A program made the translations under genes and the position numbers. This document shows, in pieces, positions 61,771 to 64,000 of a stretch of DNA of 64,000 nt. Origin of the DNA: Ruminococcus sp. HUN007 (GTDB lineage Bacteria > Bacillota > Clostridia > Oscillospirales > Ruminococcaceae); contig NZ_JOOA01000002.1 of assembly GCF_000712055.1 (NCBI RefSeq), positions 1,178,001 to 1,242,000 of the forward strand. Direction: 5' to 3'. The notes below the pieces were generated by a model. It ran no database searches and was not told the DNA's origin. It saw only the letters and a list, made by a program, of their open reading frames with translations. Each line of letters opens with the position of its first letter. Position 1 is the stretch's first letter.

Positions 61771-63228
61771 TCAGTAAACCGGAAAGTCCTTATCAACTTC
61801 CCTTGCCCATGCATTGGTGCCGCCTTTGAGATTATAAAGCGGACCTGTGTAGCCTGCTTCACGCAGAGTATTCACAGCAAGAATGCTGCGCTTTCCTTCC
61901 TTGCAGACAAAAACAGTATCGACCGAAGTGTCAAGTTCGTTCTGTCTTCTTTCAAGCTGACCGATCGGGATCACCTTTGCATCCGGAAACTTCGCTATGG
62001 CTCTTTCATGAGGCTCGCGCACATCGATGATAGTTATCTTTTCTCCTTCATCGATACGGCGCTTCAGTTCCTTCGGCTCAATGCCTTCAACTTCCGCTTC
62101 TTCCTCACGCTGTTTGGTGATACCGCAGAAGTCTTCGTAGTCAAATTCCTCTATTTCAGTAATGGTCTTCTTTTTGCCGCATACCGGACAGCTGTCATTT
62201 TTATGTATTTTCAGCTCACGCCATTTAAGGTTCCAGGCATCGAAGCTTACTACCCTGCCGATGAGGTTCTTTCCTCCGCCTACTATGAGCTTTATTACTT
62301 CATTTGCCTGAAGAGTGCCTATAACGCCGGGAAGCACTCCGACTACACCGCCCATAGCACATGAGGGAACAAGTCCTGCCGGAGGCGGTGCCGGATACAT
62401 ACATCTGAAGCAGGGACCCTCTTTTGCATAATAGACCGAGACCTGCCCTTCAAACTGATACATGGCACCGAACACATCAGGTTTTCCCAGAAGTGCACAT
62501 GCATCGCTTACAAGATAACGCGTGGGATAGTTGTCCGAAGCATCTGCCACAACGTCATATTCTGAAATGATCTCCTCTGCATTTTCGGCAGTCAGACGCT
62601 TGTTGTAGATCTCAACCTTTACAAAGGGATTTATCTGCTTTATGCTGTCCTTTGCCGATGCAACCTTCGGTCTGCCTATGTCTCTTGTTCCGTGGATGAC
62701 CTGACGCTGAAGATTTGATTCCTCAACTTCATCGTCATCAATTATTCCGATAGTTCCGACACCTGCTGCCGCCAGATACTGAGCAAGCGGCGTGCCGAGT
62801 CCTCCGGCTCCGACTATAAGCACCTTTGCAGCCTTAAGTCTTTTCTGGCCTTTTACTCCAATCTCCTGCAGAAGAAGATGGCGGCTGTAACGGTTTATCT
62901 CATCGTTTGTCAGCTTTTCGCCATTCCGGTCACCGAGAACACTTTCGTTTCCGGAACCGCCGGCGATCGCCGGAATGAGGATGATCTCGTCATGGTCTTT
63001 AACTTCTGTATCAAATCCGTCAAGATCTCTTATACTTTCATCATTCACAAAAATATTGACAAATGAACGGAGTTTTCCTTCTTCATCGAAAAGTGCTTTT
63101 TTTGTATCCGGATATTCTTCTGACAAAAGAGTAAGCACTTCGCCTACTGTTTTTCCTTCAAGTTCTATTTCAGACCTGTGCTCTGTAAAAAGCCTCAGAG
63201 TCGTTGGTATCACAACTGTTACAGCCAT
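61771..63228 (-). CDS. Fused sulfur carrier - E1 - rhodanese protein
   Basis: 485 aa from ATG 63228 (AGGCAGGAAT upstream). Residues 1-91 are a MoaD/CysO-like carrier ending IPAIAGG (G90-G91). Residues 105-350 form a MoeB/ThiF domain (GAGGLGTPLAQYLAAAGVGT, NLQRQVIHG, zinc cysteines CFRC and CPVC). Residues 385-485 form a rhodanese with the persulfide cysteine in TVFVCKEGKRS. Carrier, activating enzyme and sulfur donor are one chain, whereas MoeZ has only the last two. The GG is internal (GG-SGNES), so it needs cleavage, or works differently. Heads the encapsulin-desulfurase cluster. Confidence 0.88.
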   Translation of the reverse strand: MAVTVVIPTTLRLFTEHRSEIELEGKTVGEVLTLLSEEYPDTKKALFDEEGKLRSFVNIFVNDESIRDLDGFDTEVKDHDEIILIPAIAGGSGNESVLGDRNGEKLTNDEINRYSRHLLLQEIGVKGQKRLKAAKVLIVGAGGLGTPLAQYLAAAGVGTIGIIDDDEVEESNLQRQVIHGTRDIGRPKVASAKDSIKQINPFVKVEIYNKRLTAENAEEIISEYDVVADASDNYPTRYLVSDACALLGKPDVFGAMYQFEGQVSVYYAKEGPCFRCMYPAPPPAGLVPSCAMGGVVGVLPGVIGTLQANEVIKLIVGGGKNLIGRVVSFDAWNLKWRELKIHKNDSCPVCGKKKTITEIEEFDYEDFCGITKQREEEAEVEGIEPKELKRRIDEGEKITIIDVREPHERAIAKFPDAKVIPIGQLERRQNELDTSVDTVFVCKEGKRSILAVNTLREAGYTGPLYNLKGGTNAWAREVDKDFPVY

Positions 63229-63307
63229 AAAATAATTCCTGCCTTTTTTAAAACCTGTCATTCAGATCTTTTTTATATATATTATATGTATAAAATTCGA
63301 TGAATCC

Positions 63308-63336
63308 ATTATAGCATATATCACAAATAGAATCAA
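63308..63336 (-). promoter_or_regulatory. Promoter of the carrier-E1-rhodanese / encapsulin operon
   Basis: Minus strand TTGATT, 17-nt spacer, TATAAT. CCCTATAAC (63379-63387) and GTTATAGG (63408-63415) lie upstream as an inverted pair of the regulon box. Confidence 0.65.
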
Positions 63337-63419
63337 TATCAATTTAATCTCAAATTATTATTACAAGATATAGATATTCCCTATAACCGTGTCATCAATT
63401 CATTCCTGTTATAGGTTTT

Positions 63420-64000
63420 TCATATAATATAAAACCACGCAGCTTCATTTTCAACGTCAACACGTTCGACCGGCTTTGAAGCATCATAGTTATACCTTAG
63501 CTCCTGGTTCTTGACACTTACCTTGGCTCCTTCCGGAATTGAACGCGTTATGAAAGCGTTGCCGCCTATGACAACATCTTTTCCGATCACGGTGTCGCCT
63601 CCGAGAATAGACGCGCCGGAATATATAGTAACATTGTCTTCGATAGTCGGATGTCTTCTTTTGTTTTTCAGTGCCTGTCCGCCTCGTGTTGAGAGAGCAC
63701 CGAGTGTAACACCCTGGTAGATCTTCACGTTATTTCCGATAACGGTCGTTTCACCTATGACTATACCTGTACCGTGATCAATGAAAAAGTATTTTCCGAT
63801 CGTAGCACCGGGATGAATGTCGATACCGGTCACGCTGTGTGCATATTCAGTCATCATGCGCGGAATTACCGGAACACCCAGAAGGAACAGCTCGTGTGCT
63901 ATCCTGTTTACAAGAACAGCGTACAGTCCCGGATAGGAATAAATGATCTCATCTTCGCTGAACGCAGCCGGGTCACCGTCATAGGCTGCCTGAACATCGG
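63420..64000 (-). CDS. cysE: Serine O-acetyltransferase, partial (5' end outside window)
   Basis: The frame is open to the window edge. Visible residues include [28 protein letters not shown] and the left-handed beta-helix hexapeptides ([24 protein letters not shown]). Serine acetyltransferase supplies O-acetylserine for cysK and the likely LysR co-inducer. The short beta-helix form resembles EpsC/CysE of Firmicutes. The likely start lies beyond 64000. Confidence 0.93.
   Translation of the reverse strand, partial: DVQAAYDGDPAAFSEDEIIYSYPGLYAVLVNRIAHELFLLGVPVIPRMMTEYAHSVTGIDIHPGATIGKYFFIDHGTGIVIGETTVIGNNVKIYQGVTLGALSTRGGQALKNKRRHPTIEDNVTIYSGASILGGDTVIGKDVVIGGNAFITRSIPEGAKVSVKNQELRYNYDASKPVERVDVENEAAWFYII

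Overview
The window looks like a chromosome segment of a Ruminococcus-like gut or rumen Firmicute (Oscillospiraceae). Supporting signs are a secreted protein ending in a dockerin-like repeat, a CIRCE element upstream of hsp20, Gram-positive ribosome binding sites, many U-tailed terminators, and remnants of a Tn1549-type conjugative element.

Layout. 1-9 kb: the start of hsp20 with a CIRCE element, a threonine/serine exporter gene broken by a +1 shift, a zinc-ribbon membrane protein, a NatAB-like ABC exporter and a Pro/Glu-rich envelope protein. 9-16.2 kb: tex, an ABC-F ATPase, an aminotransferase and a PaaK-type CoA ligase. 16.6-20.6 kb: a dockerin-like protein, then a scrambled toxin-antitoxin zone in which a cassette splits an XRE gene and truncates a GNAT gene. 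20.6-43.4 kb: a sulfur-salvage superlocus: cysK, metB and a methyltransferase; three lipoprotein sulfonate/NMT1-type binding proteins with two permease/ATPase pairs; a nitrogenase-like system (NifX, NifB, NifH and two NifD/NifK pairs); a LysR regulator and metK. 43.4-54.6 kb: an accessory region made of two tandem blocks, each starting with a copy of the metK 3' end, each holding conjugative-element debris and each carrying a different cargo. One cargo is a HEPN protein next to a putative small RNA; the other is a membrane/coiled-coil/AAA+ operon. 54.6-64 kb: a second LysR gene and a sulfur-assimilation cluster on the minus strand: protein-thiocarboxylate homocysteine synthesis (HcyS/HcyF/HcyD-like with MetY), thioredoxin, TusA, a family 2 encapsulin with its cysteine desulfurase cargo, a carrier-E1-rhodanese fusion and serine acetyltransferase.

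How it fits together. Eight promoters, for the PaaK ligase, all three binding proteins, nifX-B-H, the first D/K pair, LysR and metK, share a TTGGAC-like -35 box, an 18-19 nt spacer and a TATAAT-like -10 box, often with CTATAG boxes nearby. This suggests one LysR-controlled sulfur regulon. Two transcripts (metK and methyltransferase-metB-cysK) begin with tiny cysteine-rich ORFs followed by intrinsic terminators, which fits cysteine-dependent attenuation. The nitrogenase-like proteins keep the P-cluster cysteines and the cofactor cysteine, but lack the NifD cofactor histidine and any NifE/N genes. In this setting they fit a group IV methylthio-alkane-reductase-like C-S bond cleaving enzyme better than a nitrogenase.

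Caution: four genes (thrE, the first NifD-like gene, the HEPN gene and the coiled-coil gene) each carry one extra base in a short homopolymer. Assembly error must be excluded before calling them broken or programmed.
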